Source of the DNA: Acidobacteriaceae bacterium
GTDB lineage: Bacteria; Acidobacteriota; Terriglobia; Terriglobales; Acidobacteriaceae
Length of the DNA stretch: 61,080 bases
NCBI GenBank assembly: GCA_025934135.1
Contig: JAICYR010000002.1
Location: 1-61,080, forward strand
Direction: 5' to 3'
This document shows positions 60,621-61,080 of this stretch, one piece after another. The translations under genes were made by a program, and so were the position numbers. The stretch's first letter is position 1. Each line of letters opens with the position of its first letter. A model generated the notes under the pieces. That model was given only the letters and a program-made list of their open reading frames with translations. It was not told the origin of the DNA and did no database searches.

Positions 60621-61080
60621 ATGAAGATCAGCACCCTGCGGAATGACCGCGGCAGCGCATTTGTGGAACTCGCTCTCGTACTGCCACTCCTGACCCTGGT
60701 GCTTATCGGGGCTGCAGAACTCGGACGCATGGCTTACTTCGCCATTGAGGTTTCAGACGCCGCCCGCGCCGGAGTTGCTTACGGCGCCCAAAGCGCAGCA
60801 ACCGCCCCAGACACCGCTAATATAGCAATCGCAGCAAGGGCCGCCGCGCCCGATCTCCCTTCCACCATGACCGTCACGTCAAACGACCCCTGCATATGCG
60901 AAAGCGTCACCACCAGCACCGGAACCGTTACGACCACCCCGATCCCGGTTAGTTCCTGTGGCGGCTCCTCGCTGCCAGCCACCCTGTGCCCTCCCAGCAC
61001 AACCGCCGGCACAACCAACTTTGTGGTCATCTACGTGCAGGTATCAACCTCTGCGACCGTAAGCACAATGTTCAATTATC
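60621..61080 (+). CDS. TadE-like pseudopilin, truncated by window edge
   Basis: The ORF is open to the end of the window, so the track omits it. It begins MKISTLRNDRGSAFVELALV, where the short basic leader, the Glu five residues after Gly and the long hydrophobic helix are typical of TadE pseudopilins processed by CpaA. AAAGGAGGG precedes the ATG. The visible part is 153 residues, with a Thr/Ser-rich region and several cysteines after the helix. Confidence 0.85.
   Translation, partial: MKISTLRNDRGSAFVELALVLPLLTLVLIGAAELGRMAYFAIEVSDAARAGVAYGAQSAATAPDTANIAIAARAAAPDLPSTMTVTSNDPCICESVTTSTGTVTTTPIPVSSCGGSSLPATLCPPSTTAGTTNFVVIYVQVSTSATVSTMFNY

Overview
The window is about 61 kb of GC-rich bacterial chromosome that looks like a member of the Acidobacteriota, probably a Terriglobia relative. 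That is inferred from several things seen together: a 1174-residue Oar-type TonB-dependent receptor, a short YRKRTE-type protein typical of that phylum, a B12-dependent class II ribonucleotide reductase, an Si-specific transhydrogenase, and many phylum-style palindromic repeats between genes. No rRNA, prophage or transposase gene is visible.

Layout. 1-724 is a minus-strand tRNA operon in the order Thr(TGT), Tyr(GTA), Thr(GGT), Gly, resembling the tRNA block that precedes tuf in many bacteria, with a small membrane ORF between two tRNAs. 1000-10350 holds a cupin, a WxxGxW-repeat lipoprotein, tRNA-Pro, a YggX-like protein, a zinc-ribbon/YRKRTE pair, an HTH regulator, a YncE-like propeller, a TPR lipoprotein, a threonine dehydratase and RNase J. 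10400-17760 is metabolic: asparagine synthase, DoxX, DapD, a ROK kinase, SthA and ThiE. 17800-18450 is a HigBA-like toxin-antitoxin pair. 18459-30083 carries the TonB receptor, Obg, an MFS carrier, a STAS/pseudo-receiver protein, a hemerythrin-like protein, a DEAD-box helicase, and a coupled amidohydrolase/isoaspartyl peptidase pair.

The most accessory part is 30200-38660. It has a PIN-domain gene coupled to an unfamiliar partner, a second toxin-antitoxin pair, a secreted protein, the nrdJ gene with a promoter and a probable NrdR box, and a gene-free stretch of about 1.2 kb full of palindromic elements, some inserted inside others. 38659-50385 has a TAT-exported GH2 glycosidase, a zinc alcohol dehydrogenase, a SRPBCC protein, a TPR protein, YvcK, a sugar isomerase-like protein, a membrane protein and an NtrC-type regulator. 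From 50985 to the right edge lies a Tad (tight adherence) secretion locus: cpaA, cpaE, cpaF, tadB, tadC, a 31-residue membrane ORF, DUF192 and PilZ-like proteins, two paralogous TadG-like proteins and a truncated TadE.

The most interesting signal is not a gene. It is a set of small palindromic elements: family A (GGGTGCCCCAT...GGGTGGG), family B (GGGTGGCCCAC...GTGGGGGAC), a third element C, and a roughly 115-bp cassette E that ends in a terminator-like hairpin. One family A copy lies in frame inside thiE, and element C is found nested inside both an A and a B copy.
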